From Papilionanthe hookeriana x Papilionanthe teres (Eukaryota; Streptophyta; Magnoliopsida; Asparagales; Orchidaceae), in the NCBI GenBank assembly GCA_022702705.1, contig CM040430.1:79921239-79985238 (forward strand): DNA of 64,000 bases, written 5' to 3'. The notes beneath the pieces are model-generated. The model did no database searches, had not been told where the DNA came from, and saw only the letters and a program-made list of their open reading frames with translations. Every line of letters begins with the position of its first letter. Position 1 is the stretch's first letter. Positions 1-11,451 of the stretch are shown here, piece by piece. The translations under genes and the position numbers were made by a program.

Positions 1-720
1 AAATAAGATCAACCTTAGCGATGATAATATTGCTAATAAAAATAATTTTTTTAACTTTTACCATTGCATTAGTAAAAAGGAAGTTGAGAAGATTTTAAAG
101 AAAACTACGAGTGACAAAAAAATAGAACCTGATGGTATCCAAATAGAAGTGTGGAAATGTTTAACAGATTTAGGAGTTTCTTATACAACTAAAATTTTTA
201 ATATTATTTTAAAAACTAAAAAGACATCTAAGAAGCAAATGAAAAGTATTTTGATCCTCATTTTTAAGAATAAAGGGTATGGATAAGGGTGCGCAAATTA
301 TATCCAACATACTTTATTTGGAGAGCATTAAAAAATAAAATTGTTGATATAACAAGTCATTAAAGATATATATATTATAGTTGTTACTTGTGTTCGAGTA
401 GAATAAGGATTGACCAATATTTTCCCATTTCAGCTGGATTAAATTAGGGATTAGATTTAAACACATATTTTATCTTTAGTTTTGGAGGCTCTTACTGGAC
501 ATTTACAGGAGGATATACCTTGGTATAGCTTTTCACTAATGATATACATATTGCATATAAGACTAAAGAAAGTATTAGGAAAAACTTGAATTATGGAAGT
601 CTACATTAGAGCTAAAGGCCTTCATTTGTAGATTAAAAGCTGAATACATGAAATGTAATTTTAATAGTAGTGGATCTAGAGACAGAATTGTAATAATGGG
701 TGATCAAAGCATTAAAAAGT
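1..720 (+). pseudogene. RTE-clade LINE fragment (reverse transcriptase), decayed
   Basis: A broken stretch of the RT of a plant RTE-type non-LTR retrotransposon. Around 90-280 it reads in frame through IEVWKCL and KIFNIIL to FKNKG, then has an internal deletion. Pieces matching the FVDD-motif region and the GDQSIKK stretch follow up to about 718. It lines up block by block with the better copy at 18653-21827. The 5' part is outside the window, and the 3' part is cut off where the LTR-like sequence starts at 721. It has several stops and frameshifts and cannot code. Confidence 0.85.
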
Positions 721-1760
721 TGTTGACCTCATTTTTTATGAGGTCTTTCTCTATTATTAGTGCTTAGGATCTAGCCATAGGATTCTTATTTGACTATCCT
801 AGAAGACTAGAAATGAGACCCACCTTGTTTTAGAAACTCGAACCGACTCTTTACTCGTTTTGAAGTTCTGCGTGTGTGATTTTCGACCTCTAGCATTTAG
901 AAGGTCGAAACTAGTATGACAAAACTCAAAAGGTGTTCTCATAGGACCATTAAGCCCTAGGGTTGCCCTGTGCACAATTTCACATCTTCGCGCACACGAA
1001 TATCACGATTCGGACCGTCGACACAATTAAATAATGAAATTCACATCACTCGCACATTTATTTGTTCATATTTGGTCAGAATTAAAATTATTTTTAAAAC
1101 GATTGACTGCGAGACGAAATTTTGAATAAAATTGAATTTGACGCATTTTTAACCCGTTCGTCGACGAAATTGTCTGAACGACCCCGGATGACGAAACAGA
1201 CCGCGTCGGTGCGTCTGGAACGTCGATTTTAGCCAAGAAGGACACCTATTTTTCCAGGACTTCGTGGACGAGCAAATTGCACGAAATCGATGCATGCAAT
1301 TTAAAATAAAAAAAGCAAAAAAAAGTCTCCTATTTAAACATCGAATACACGAATAAACCCTAAGGCTCCCCCATTCACGATTCTCCTCATTCGGCCTCCC
1401 CTCTATTTTGGCGATTCACTTTCGCATGCCCGAACTCTCAGAAAGGAGGATCACGCCGCTCGCCCCCCTCATGCTTTTCCTGCGACCGAGATCTCTCACA
1501 GTCAAAGCTCCTCTGCCAGAGATCCTCCTTCCCAAAAGAGCCTCGACTGCTTCGCACCACCCTCCATCCCGAGACCCTCCACTACTCTCGATTTCTAGTT
1601 GCGAGACCTCTGATTCTTCTGGCTTCCTAATTCAGCTCCTCCTTCCTTGCTCGGCCGCCAGTGAAGCTCCTTCATCTTCATTTCGTGGGAAAGCCGGTTA
1701 GAGAGGGATTTTTGTTCCAAACTGTGCTTCGATCTGCATTTTTAGAACCCTAGAGGTTGT
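721..1760 (+). mobile_element. LTR-like repeat, plus copy (family also at 60-63 kb)
   Basis: The sequence starts with TGTTGACCTCAT directly at the LINE break. The first ~130 bases match the reverse complement of about 62,980-63,111, so this is a dispersed repeat with a defined TG end. GACCTCAT and ATGAGGTC at 724-744 form a short hairpin that is kept in both copies. A TATA-like CTATTTAAACA sits at 1330-1340, followed by a C/T-rich leader; the other copy has CCTATTTAAACA near 60,740. This suggests an LTR with a U3 promoter. The right end is unclear, and 1,760 is only where the C-rich leader fades. The 97-codon ORF inside (1408-1701) looks like leader sequence, not a gene. Confidence 0.5.
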
Positions 1761-2485
1761 TGGGAAGGATGTCCCATGGATTTCAGCATAAGCAGGTTTG
1801 GTTTATCTGCTGCCATTCTCACTGAATAGGCCATATTAGGAAAGCTTTTATTTTTAATTTTTTTTTTTTTTAAGGTGCAAAATGGCTGCATGAACTCTAA
1901 ACATTATTTATTTTATTTTATTTTCTTTATTTTTATTTTTTATTTGATTAGCGAAAGGAATAGTAGCATACATATCAACTATTGAAGCTCCCGTTTTACT
2001 GCCATTGGTTTGCTTGTTTTCTGCTTCTGTGCTTGCTTTGTAAGCAATCCGTTTATCCAAAGCTTGCTTGGTTGAAGATGATTTCTTCTCTTTTGAATCC
2101 TTGATTTGTTAACTTTTCAGCAAGGCATTTTTAGACTAGATTTGTCAGCTTTCGTGTTCCAGGTTAACGACTGTTGTACTTCCATGAATTTTTTTTAAAA
2201 TATTAATGTCAAGATACTGTTTTGATTAAAAAAAAGAAAAAAAGAAGAGAGCTGCTCATCTCTTTTTCTTTTAAAGTTCACGAGAAGAGCAGTAGCAGTC
2301 CTCATTCTTCCAGCTGATAGTTTGGCTTTAACGGCAAGCTTGCACACTTCTACTTCTCCGAACCACAGAAAACAACAAATCTCCCTCTTGTTTTGTACTC
2401 CTCGCAACTGAACAAATCGAAATCCCCACCGCTGGCAGAAATACATGAGTTGGAGCCTAAATGTTGGATAGAAAGATACGTTATA
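1761..2485. other. No gene recognised
   Basis: AT-rich sequence with T-runs near 1,850 and an A/G-rich run near 2,230. The 107-codon minus ORF at 2195-2518 has no recognisable motif and probably arises by chance. Confidence 0.5.
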
Positions 2486-2690
2486 ATTGGAGCATTTATG
2501 TAAATACCATACATTCATACCACTTCACTTGTGTATGAAAAGGAGCATTTTACTTTTTAAAAGTTAAAATTGGTGACATTTTTTTTCATGTGATATGAAA
2601 GTTTGGTTAGTATAAGTGTGAAAGGAAATATTTAAAAGTTTGGTATATAAATATATGGGAATTGGGTGATATGAATTTAAATGGCCCATT
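2486..2690. repeat. MITE-like repeat copy
   Basis: Related to the element at 5239-5484. It shares the TTATAATTGG(A/G)-type start, the 'tgtatgaaaaggagcattt' block, the 'aaaattg-tgacattttttt' block and the final 'gggaattgggtgatatg' block. It is more diverged and its arms are weak. Confidence 0.55.
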
Positions 2691-2999
2691 TTATTTTTAG
2701 GGGTTTCTTTCCACAAGTAGTTTTCAATTATCTTATGAACTTGTGATGCTTCTCCCTCTTCGTTTTATGAACTCATTAGCACTTGCCTTGAATTACTTTC
2801 ATGTCATGAATTTGCTTATGCTTGTGTGTCTACCACCAAGGTTTCACTCTTATGTGTGTACCATTCAATTTCACATGTTTAGGTGTACCTAATATGAGGG
2901 CTTAAATATACTTACACACACCCGTCAATATTACTCTTGTGCTTTTGCCACTTATGTCAAAGTCTCATGTAGAATATTGAGTGAAGTATCCAAAGGTAT

Positions 3000-3380
3000 C
3001 ATTGTGGGGAAAATTGACACATACCACTCATTTCCCATATATTTACATATTTGACACCCAAATATTCATATTTACTTGCATACCACTGTATTCTTATATG
3101 GTTATATATATTCAAAAGGGGCCAACATAAGCTTTTGATATCCAGTTCCTTCCTACAATTTTCTATATATATTCTAAGAATCATGTGAAGTCTTTAGAAT
3201 GTATGATTTTTTTTTTCTTGCAACTAAGTCAAAATTTTAAGGCTATCTTGGTTTATTTTGGATGGAACATTTACATACATATTACCCAACGCTTGTTTAT
3301 TTACATGTATAACACCAAGATTTGAACATTTACATACATGCTTCTCAATTGCCAAGTATTTGCACTTCTAACTCTTAAGT
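3000..3380. repeat. Fragments of the same MITE-like family
   Basis: At least three copies of an arm-like block occur here: near 3,005-3,065, 3,262-3,310 and 3,316-3,380. Each contains 'ttacatacat' or similar, followed by 'tatttacat-ttgacaccaa'. They match the left arm at 5239-5299. Confidence 0.5.
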
Positions 3381-3413
3381 TCTGAAATTTCCAATATTAT
3401 TCTTTGTGATTCT

Positions 3414-3520
3414 TTGCGAGGTAAATCCGGGCTCGCTTCGATGATAGTAAACCCTCACAAAGCTACGCAAAGAGAAGTCTAGCGAGCGCGATAGCTAAGT
3501 CGGACCATTCTTCGTGAAGG
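3414..3520. repeat. Direct repeat copy 1 (about 110 bp)
   Basis: Shares the start 'gaggtaaatccgggctcgc' and the later 'agagaagtc-a-cgagcg' and 'cgga-cattc' blocks, in the same order, with 4262-4370. A dispersed repeat of unknown class. Confidence 0.45.
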
Positions 3521-4261
3521 TATAATTCTACTCATACTCATACCAAATTTCATTTATGCATTCATATTTATGAGTTTTATGTTGGGAAAGTCTTCATTAT
3601 AACTTTATTTGAGGCATAGATTTCGCCTTCATGAATAAAATTAAAACAAGATTGCGGGCCTCAAATGATAATGGAAATTCATGATATGAGACAAATACAA
3701 AACTTTGTGTAAATAGTTCTAAGTGAATCCTCTTGGAAATGATGAATGTTCTTAATACATTTCTTGAATTCCTTAATCGATTTAAGCTATATGAACTTAT
3801 CATATGGAGATGAAGTTTTTCTTTAGAATTAATGTGCACATTGGGATTAATATTTTATTGTGATTAATTTGAATATCTTTTGCTTCAGTTAATGGAGGTT
3901 TAAAACTTGCAGATATTTTTCTTTTTGTGATCTTCTTGAATAATACGATTTCCGAGCTTGGCAGAAATGATATGCAATTTATTTGTTTCTATAATTATTG
4001 GAACTTGTATATAATCATGTGGCTTAAACGTCTTATTTATTTTACAAGAAACAAATATGTTTATGAAGAGATAATTGTTAGCTTGAGATCAACGATTCAA
4101 TGTTTGGAAGGCTTGAATATGTTGTAGTAAATACCTTTGGAATTGAGTGACATAGATCTTCGATAGATTTGACTTACATACTTTTCATTATACACATTTG
4201 TACACTTATTTGTGTAACCTTTCATTGAACTGAATTCTCATACAAATCTTTTTGTACATTT

Positions 4262-4370
4262 TTGTGAGGTAAATTCGAGCACGCCGTTACATCAACACAT
4301 CACGAAGCTTAAAAAAAAGATAGGGAAGAGAAGTCAAATGGGCGAGGGGCTAATCCGATTCATTGCAAAG
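4262..4370. repeat. Direct repeat copy 2 (about 110 bp)
   Basis: Same orientation as 3414-3520, about 850 bp away. The starts 'gaggtaaattcgagcacgc' and 'gaggtaaatccgggctcgc' differ at few positions. Confidence 0.45.
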
Positions 4371-4859
4371 CTATGGTGGACTTTTAATTGTGGCAACGAA
4401 AAGTGCATAAGACGGAGTTGAAACTTTGAGCACTTTATTGGACTACCAAAGTTGGTTGGTATGAATCAAAACACTAGCATAATATGATGCTTTACCTTTT
4501 TGTTTCCTTTAGAATTTGGTTCCTCCACTATTTGGTTATCTTTGAATGCATGGAAGATCTTGTTGTTGGTACCTTTTTAGTGGTCCTTAATTACAGCCTC
4601 GGAGTTATTTTGGTTTGAGAACTTGTGAGGACTTTGTAGTTTACTGGTTTGGTTCTCCTTACATATGGATTTGAATCTTTATAGTTTGCTAAAATTGATT
4701 CTTGTCTCATGGATTGAAATCTTTATAGTTTAGTGAAAGTGATTCTTGCTTCATGGAATGAGATCTTTGTAGTTTGCTTATTTGATTTTTGTTATACGAC
4801 ATATATGAGTAAGGTGTCATATATGTATATGAATTGAAGCTTGAATGTGAATATATTAT

Positions 4860-5130
4860 GATTGGAAGATTTACATGCATACCATTCATTATTTAAACAT
4901 ATACATGTCTAACACCTAAAATTTACTTTTTATTTATACCACTCATATTATTCATATCTTGTAAATAAAATAAAATAAAATATACCACTGTTTCAATTGT
5001 TAAAATGCATATATATTGAATACCATTTCCATGTACCAACATATATAGTGTACATTCTTATATATTTAAATATTTAACGCCTAAACTTTATTTTCCTGCA
5101 TTCATATCAATTAAAATTTCCACATTTCAT
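4860..5130. repeat. MITE-like arm fragments
   Basis: Two more arm-like blocks with 'tttacatgcataccattcat...tctaacacctaaa' (about 4,866-4,925) and 'tatttaacgcctaaacttta' (about 5,080-5,102). They match the family at 5239-5484. Confidence 0.5.
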
Positions 5131-5238
5131 TTAAAGCAATATTATTTTAAAATAAAAATTCATATTCACACACATGAGTGGGGAGATATATATATAAGTT
5201 CAAAGTTTGGATATTGGATTGGTGAACACATTATAACT

Positions 5239-5484
5239 GGGAACTTTACATATATGCCGCTTAATTTCTATGAAGTCGCGAACCCAATACCTAAACTTTA
5301 ATTTTACATATATGTCACATTGCTTATGTATGAAAAGATGCATTTCAATTTATAAAAATCAAAATTATAACATTTTTTTATGTAATATAAATCATTTGAG
5401 TGTCATAAATGCTAGAAGCAAAGTTTAGGAGTTAAATATGTATACACATAGGAATTGATTGATATGTATGTAAACTTTCTCCAT
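5239..5484. repeat. MITE-like foldback element with about 60-bp terminal inverted repeats
   Basis: The left arm starts 'ggaactttacatatatgccg' and runs to 'cctaaacttta' at about 5,300. The reverse complement of 5420-5484 starts 'ggagaaagtttacatacata' and ends 'ctcctaaactttg'. The arms align over about 60 bp with a few mismatches and a small indel, around a loop of about 120 bp. No coding sequence. This is the best-formed copy of a family with pieces at 2.5, 3.0-3.4, 4.9-5.1, 46.2-46.4 and 58.5 kb. Confidence 0.7.
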
Positions 5485-5665
5485 ATTCTTATATACTTAT
5501 CTTAATACTAGTTGAGAGAATGTTCAAATTTGATTGGAAATATGTAAATAAGACGGCGAAGCGATCATATAATGATTAGCCTTCAGGACGATGATAGCGA
5601 TCACAAGAACAAACGAAAGACAATCTTCAATTGAATTCTTCATATTTTTAAATAACAAACTCATT

Positions 5666-5803
5666 GGATTCTGAGGTTGTCTACCTAGTGCGACATAAAT
5701 CCTCACCTTATCTTTCAGGCTTTTGCACAACTCTGTTGTGCAATATAAATCCGAACACTTTTAGGATTCCGAGGTTGTCGTGAGGTACGGCGTAAACCCT
5801 CCT
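5666..5803. repeat. Short duplicated block (98-bp spacing)
   Basis: 'ggattctgaggttgtc' at 5666 and 'ggattccgaggttgtc' at 5764 are each followed about 20 bases later by a cg-c-taaa-cctc block. This looks like an old tandem duplication. No gene is recognised between 5,490 and 6,565. Confidence 0.45.
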
Positions 5804-6565
5804 ATTTTCCTAGACTATTCTCACGATCGAGTATAGTGCGAGTGTAAGTCCTAAATAATAAAACTGACATGATGAAACATTAAATAACCTCACTTCTAAG
5901 ACATAAAGCCAAACAAATAGGATAGTTGGGAAGTCACAAAGGTTCCCCTCGGATCAGTGACATCTCCTACTTCGTTCCTTTGGAATCCTAAAATAAACTG
6001 TTTTTAATTTGGTTCATTCCCTTTTGAATTTTCAATGTCCAATCGTGAAAGCCTGAGCTTTGAAATTCTTGAAAGCAGAACCACTGAGTTTAATCGAGAG
6101 TTTTCTTAGATGACCCTAGTCATTTAAGATGTAATTAACTATAGGAGCTTGCCCTTATAAAGAACTTTAGAACCCACGTAATATAAACCCTATTTAATCA
6201 TTTGTATTAAAAAAGGGAACTTGTCGGCTTATAAAAAAAACTGATTTCGCTGATCGACGGATACTATGGATTCTTTGGTTTATTTAATTGTGCTCCACTA
6301 ATCAAATAATGTGTTTACCTCTTTAGGATAGATACATTACATGCGGTGTCACGCTCGATTAATCCAAACTATCGAATATATGATATTTTGTCTTATTTTT
6401 CAAACATTAAAATATTATTATTTTAAAAAGAGATATACCCTATTATTTTAAATTAAATTATCTTAAATCTAAACTATATTTCAAAATCACCACTTTTTCA
6501 AAAATTTAACGGCCAACAAAGGTGTAAACGACTTAAATATCCCAGGTCTATTGTACAAAATGAGA

Positions 6566-7125
6566 GTGATATAGATGGGATGCTATTAGTATAATTCAAG
6601 CTGGATGGATGAAGTTGATAATGCATCAAGTCTAATGTGTGATAGAAAAGTATTGCTTAGACTTAAAAGAAAAATTTTAGAAGATGGTCTCACGAGCAAT
6701 GTTTAATGGCGCAGAATATTGGCATTTAAAAGAGAAGCATAAAACTAAGTTTAGTGTGGCTGAGATGAGAATGCTTAGGTAGATGAGTGGCTTGACACCT
6801 ATAGAGAGAAAATGTGAAATGAATGTATCTATGAAAAGGTTGGTGTAGCTCCAGAGGCAGACAAAATTAGAGATAGCCATCTTAGATGGTTTGATCACCT
6901 TAAACGTCAACCATTTGATGAGCCGATTAGAAGAGTAGATACTTTAAATTTAACTTATGTTAAGAAAGGTAAAACTAGACCTAAAAAGTCTTGGGTTTGT
7001 TGTATAAAAAAATGATCTTAGTTTAAGAGAATTAAATAAAAATATGATACTCAATAGGATATAATGAAGAAAAGAATTCATGTAACATACCTCACTTAGT
7101 GGTATAAAAGTTTGTTATTGTTATT
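6566..7125 (+). pseudogene. RTE-clade LINE, 3' end, 5'-truncated and decayed
   Basis: Aligns with about 21,250-21,800 of the well-preserved copy. It reads in pieces through a LCDRKVLLRLK-like stretch, EKHKTKFSVAEMRM, the conserved RTE tail 'LRWFDHLKRQP', and the 3' end 'cctcacttagtggtataaa' with a degenerate TTG/TTATTG tail. It has several stops. The 5' break near 6,566 is typical of incomplete target-primed reverse transcription. Confidence 0.85.
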
Positions 7126-7139
7126 GTTTTGCTCTTCAT

Positions 7140-7430
7140 GGTTGTGGGTGTGGGTGTGGGTATGGTGTTTTCTATTGGATGTTGCCTACAAAGTGTGGGT
7201 GTGGTTTTGCAAAGTCAGTTATAAGTGTGGGTGTGGTTTTTATAAATAATTGTTCTTTTGCTTTTCATGGGTGTGGGTTTGGTGGTCTCTCGTTAGTTGT
7301 TGATTATAAGGTGTGATCTGTGACTTTGCAATATTGGTTGTGGATGTGCTTTTGCAATGTTGGTTACGAGCATGGCGGTAGGCATAGGTGTGGTTATTAT
7401 ACATGCATCTTCTTTTGATCTTCATGAGAG
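7140..7430. repeat. GT-rich degenerate repeat, block 1
   Basis: Repeats of 'gtgggtgtggg'-type and 'ggttgtgg'-type motifs, strongly skewed to G+T on the plus strand. It starts just after the LINE 3' tail. ORFs here only reflect composition. Confidence 0.6.
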
Positions 7431-7627
7431 CAACCACAATCAAAATTATGTAGATGAAAAACATCATTCTTTTAAGCTAAAGTTATAATTACAATAGTGC
7501 ATGAATTGAAGAGCAGGAGATTGAGATTTTATGGATCGAAGAGGGGACATTGAAAGAAGTAAATTAAGTTTAAAATGTTATTGAGTGTGTCCTAAGTGGA
7601 CTAAATTATGCAAGCATTTCACACTTG

Positions 7628-7895
7628 TCAGGCCGTTGAATGAATGTTATTCATTTCAAGTTTACCAAATAATTTCTTAAGGACTATCCTTGATGATTTT
7701 TTGTTTAAAATGTTAGCAAGTTGTTCACCGTTGATTACAACTAGTATAATGATTAGCCCATTGTCGAGTTTCATCTTTATATAGTGCTTATCAACTTGAA
7801 TATAATTTGAAAGGTTATGTTGAATGAGATTATGTTGGTAGGGTTTGGCCATTGGTTACAACTTAAGTATAATGATTAGCCCATTGCCTAATTTG
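7628..7895 (-). pseudogene. Ty1/copia RNase H C-terminal fragment
   Basis: The minus strand reads QHNLSNYIQVDKHYIKMKLD and then GEQLANILNKK. This is the copia RNase H tail: the family has an 'NPVQHDRTKHIEVDRHFI'-type block, then a 'GEQLADILTK' block. About 75 codons survive. A short piece of the same region (the LDNGLIIIL part) is duplicated at 7861-7895. No LTR is recognised beside it. Confidence 0.8.
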
Positions 7896-7904
7896 ATGGT
7901 TAAC

Positions 7905-8230
7905 ATTTTATTATGATAGAGTTTCCAAGACCTAAAGTTGACTGTTGGTACGGTTTGGTTGTGGTTTTGGTTGTGGCAATTCATTGATGGTTGTGGTTGG
8001 GATTGGTTGTAGTTTTGGTTGTGGTTTTGCATTGATGGTTGTTGGTTGTGGGTGTGGTTTGGTGGTCTCTGTTGGTTGTTGGTCATGGTTATGAGTGTGG
8101 TTTTGCAATGTTTTTTTGTTGGGAGGGTTTGGCTCTGGTTTTGGTTGAGGCTTTGCATTGATGGTTGTGGTTTTGGTTGTGGTTTAGCATTGATGGTTGT
8201 TGGTTGTAGGTGTGATTTGATTGATGCTTT
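7905..8230. repeat. GT-rich degenerate minisatellite, block 2
   Basis: Many imperfect copies of 'ttggttgtggtt'-like 12-mers and larger units such as 'gcattgatggttgtgg'. It is open in both directions only because the unit length is a multiple of three: the minus frame gives Q/N/P-rich peptide and the plus frame G/V/W-rich peptide. I do not regard it as a gene. Confidence 0.7.
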
Positions 8231-8252
8231 GCATACAACAAGTAAACTACTA

Positions 8253-8255
<3 letters not shown>

Positions 8256-8318
<63 letters not shown>
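8256..8318. repeat. (TA)n microsatellite, about 31 units
   Basis: Uninterrupted alternating TA over roughly 62 bases. Confidence 0.97.
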
Positions 8319-8321
<3 letters not shown>

Positions 8322-8399
8322 GTGAGTTTTGATTGTTTTGATTTTAGTAATGTAATGCGGAGCAATGATTAAAAAATAAAAAAGAATAAAGAGCTTAAC

Positions 8400-9100
8400 C
8401 AACCACCAAATGTGACTCATATAATTTTCCACACTTGCTTGCCACAAATACTACCTAGACTTAAAGCACATATTACACTATTAACCACAGGTACTACCTA
8501 CTTAAAGCCCGTATGATACGGTTGGTAATCCTAAATGAAGCAATTTTGATAAATTGATCTCGCTGAGCTCTAATTTTATCTTATGTCTTTTTTAAAATTT
8601 TATTTCAATTTTTCTAATTAACTTTTTAATTGTAAACTAAATTAAATAAATTCTTTTAAATTCTTTATCTGGATAATACATTGAATGGATAAACAAAAGA
8701 TATGTGGTATATCGACCATTTGGGGATGGAATGGAAATTATATTCAATTATTTATGCTTGAAGTAGATCAAAGATCAACTACACACTTCAATACAAGAGG
8801 TCGGTAGAACATAATAAAAAACTTGAATGAAAAACAGGAAGATTGTATGATAAAACTTAATTGAATATTAAATGGATTAACTGGAAAAAAAAAGGAAATA
8901 GTGAAAGAATTTAAAGAAAGACGAATGAATTAAGTTGGGCCCTGTTAAAAAAAATAGTGAATGCATTCGAGTGGAAAAAAATTTCAGCAAGTAGAAAATA
9001 TTATATGAATTCTTTATAATCTCATTTTTATTGAACTGTGATTTTATCTATTGTAAGATTTAAGATTTCAAGCATATACCCTGAGTTGGACGAGTAACTT
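8400..9100. other. No gene recognised
   Basis: AT-rich sequence without clear coding or repeat structure. Confidence 0.5.
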
Positions 9101-9106
9101 GATTCT

Positions 9107-9328
9107 ATGTTTTTCAGTGTTGTGACTACATGTTCTAATGTTTGGGCAACAACACAAGACTTCTCCCAAAATTTAGATAAGTCTGAATATGCTCATTCAA
9201 ATGAAATCCAAGAGAAAGCACCACATGACAGTGAACAAGTTGAATCAAGTCATTCCAAGCGGTATGCATCATACACAAAAAAGCGTAAGAAGAAAATGAA
9301 GACCGATTCCCAACATTTGTCAGAGTAG
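9107..9328 (+). CDS. Possible remnant of a PIF/Harbinger accessory (Myb/SANT-like) protein
   Basis: A 73-codon reading frame that is S/E/H-rich and ends with a basic stretch, YTKKRKKKMKTDSQHLSE. The C-terminal part of the Myb/SANT-like second protein of PIF/Harbinger elements often has this character, and a PIF transposase remnant starts about 700 bp downstream on the same strand. That neighbour is the only reason for the suggestion. I see no Myb helix and no catalytic motif, and it could be chance. Confidence 0.25.
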   Translation: MFFSVVTTCSNVWATTQDFSQNLDKSEYAHSNEIQEKAPHDSEQVESSHSKRYASYTKKRKKKMKTDSQHLSE

Positions 9329-10059
9329 ATATTATAGCTTGTTACAACCTGCACCAATATAACATACAGTGTGCACACGATTATTCAAGGATATCTAATT
9401 ATGACAAAAGTTGTACAACTATTGGACTCCACTCCCATAATATTTGATGATAATCCTTATAATTATTTGCTATAAAATCATTAAAGAATCGAACGAAATG
9501 AACGGCTTTCATGACGATGATGTCGAAATGGAGGAATTCTTACCTCTGATATTTTCTAAACAATAAATCAAGTTAGTTTTGTGTTTTTATTTATCTTTTT
9601 TATTGGTGTGTAAAAATTTAATTTGTTATGTCGAATAATATCATGTGCTGGGTTGATGCAACATTTCAACATAAATGTTTTGCACATGTTATAGTACTTT
9701 AGCTTTGTAATTGATCACTTATAGCAGAGCTTCTTATTTTTTATATATTCTGACTAAGTATAAGATAGATAAATGAGTCCATCAAATGAAAAGAAAATTA
9801 TAGAGATAGTAAACGAGCAACAATTCTGATACTACTGTATGTCTTTTTAATGAGTATTATCAAACAAATTTATACAAGAAACCATGTACTATCATCATCT
9901 GTGGGTGGCAGTAGATGGGTGACCTGCTTCAAGATCATCCAAGCAAAATTCATAGTGTATTTTGAATGTCGGGACTAATTTTTTGAGATTACTGAATGAA
10001 TTGCAATGTAATTATGATTATAGATAGTCTCAATTTCAACCAAGAGAAGTCTAACCATC

Positions 10060-11250
10060 ACTTTATGTATTTTCGCACAATGAGTCTATTTGTGTTGTTT
10101 CTAAGCAATTACAGTACTCAACAAAGACGATTGACAGACATTTCAATGTTGGGGTTAACTCTTTGATTAAAATGACAAACATTATCAAACTCATAGATTC
10201 TACTTTTGAGCATGCACCAAGAGAAATTAATAAGGATATGAGATACATGCAGTATTTCAAGGTATTAATTTATCTATTTAATTCGCATGGATATTTTACG
10301 GAAAAAAAATTATTCTAATGAATATTTTAAAAAAGATTGCATGGGAGCAATTAATTTCGCATATGTCAATGCACAAGCTTACAACAATAACATGATTATA
10401 TATATATAGGACGCTATAGATCTGCAACGATGACTTGTAACTTCAACATGTGTATAATGGCTAGATAGGAAGTGAGTGCTCATGATGGTCTCATCTTCAA
10501 ATTAGCTACCCAACTACGTGAATACAAATTTCCAATGCCTCGACCCATAAAGGGTGTGCATAATACATTAATTATAAAATTAAAAAAATATATAAAACAA
10601 GCTATAAAAGCTACACAAAATGTGTGCTGTGATTGGCATCAGCCTCCAACACACCCAAAAAAAGGGGTCACAAGTGTGAACATCCCAAACAAAAAAGCTA
10701 TCTAGTGTGCGTCGAGCACAAAAATGGGCCGCTTACTACCAGTTAGTATAATCATGACTGTATATGAAGTAATATATATGAAGAGATGTACTAACAATGT
10801 GATTAATAATGAAAAAGAATATCACGTTGATTTAAGATATTTTCATGCAATGAAGTTTCTTAAAGCCCTTCCCTATGCAAGGTACCGACTCCTTAACTTT
10901 GAGCGCGGTAGCCAAGTGATTAGAGAGAGAAATAAATTATTCAATAAAAGGCACTCATCAGTATAGAATGATATTGAGAGGACATTCGACTTATAAAAAA
11001 AGTGAGTCATATTCTAAGACATATCAACATATTCCTTCAAAAAATAGATAAAGATAGTTATTGCAAAGCAGCTCTATAAAATTTTATGAGGTGGCATTTA
11101 TCTAAGTATGACGTTGAGAGTCTTAGATAAAGATCCAACATGCATACATATGGAAGCATTCTAAAATCGGGAGGGGCAATCATTGCTCGAGAAAGACTTT
11201 TGTGTGAATACTTCAACACACCCGATAGGGAGGTTGTTCAAGAGATGATC
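10060..11250 (+). pseudogene. PIF/Harbinger transposase pseudogene
   Basis: Decayed DDE transposase of the PIF/Harbinger class, which cuts and pastes elements flanked by 3-bp (TTA/TAA) duplications. Blocks appear in family order. First comes the N-terminal segment STKTIDRHFNVGVNSL through REINKDMRYMQYFK (about 10,110-10,260). Next is the first-aspartate region, in which YFKKDCMGAINFAYV replaces the usual 'YFKDCIGAIDGTHV' (from about 10,322), so the catalytic D is already lost. The CNFNMC...SAHDGLIF block (about 10,438-10,495) and the C-terminal YARYRLLNFERGSQVIRE plus RHSSV (to 10,963) follow. Last is the decayed ERTF...HIS..SFKK segment (to about 11,120). Several stops and frame changes are present. 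A possible intron lies at 10,261-10,336 (gt...ag) but does not keep frame as read. Terminal repeats were not located. Confidence 0.85.
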
Positions 11251-11451
11251 TAATGAAGAGAAGACATTACAAATATTTAATTGAATTCATCGAATATATT
11301 TAATTAATATTTTATAATGTCTTCATGTTAGTGTTTATTATTCCATATGTATTGATGATTGGTTGATGTCTAATTTCGCTTTTCTCTTTCTATACGTTAA
11401 TTAAGGTTATAACTTTAGAAATGCATATTTTTTCTCATATCGGTTTTTTTT

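Noticed and set aside
1408..1701. 97-codon plus ORF
   Set aside because: C-rich leader behind the TATA box of an LTR-like repeat, with no motif and no similar ORF at the other copy.
7856..8372. Long overlapping ORFs on both strands
   Set aside because: They are translations of a GT-rich minisatellite and a (TA)n run.
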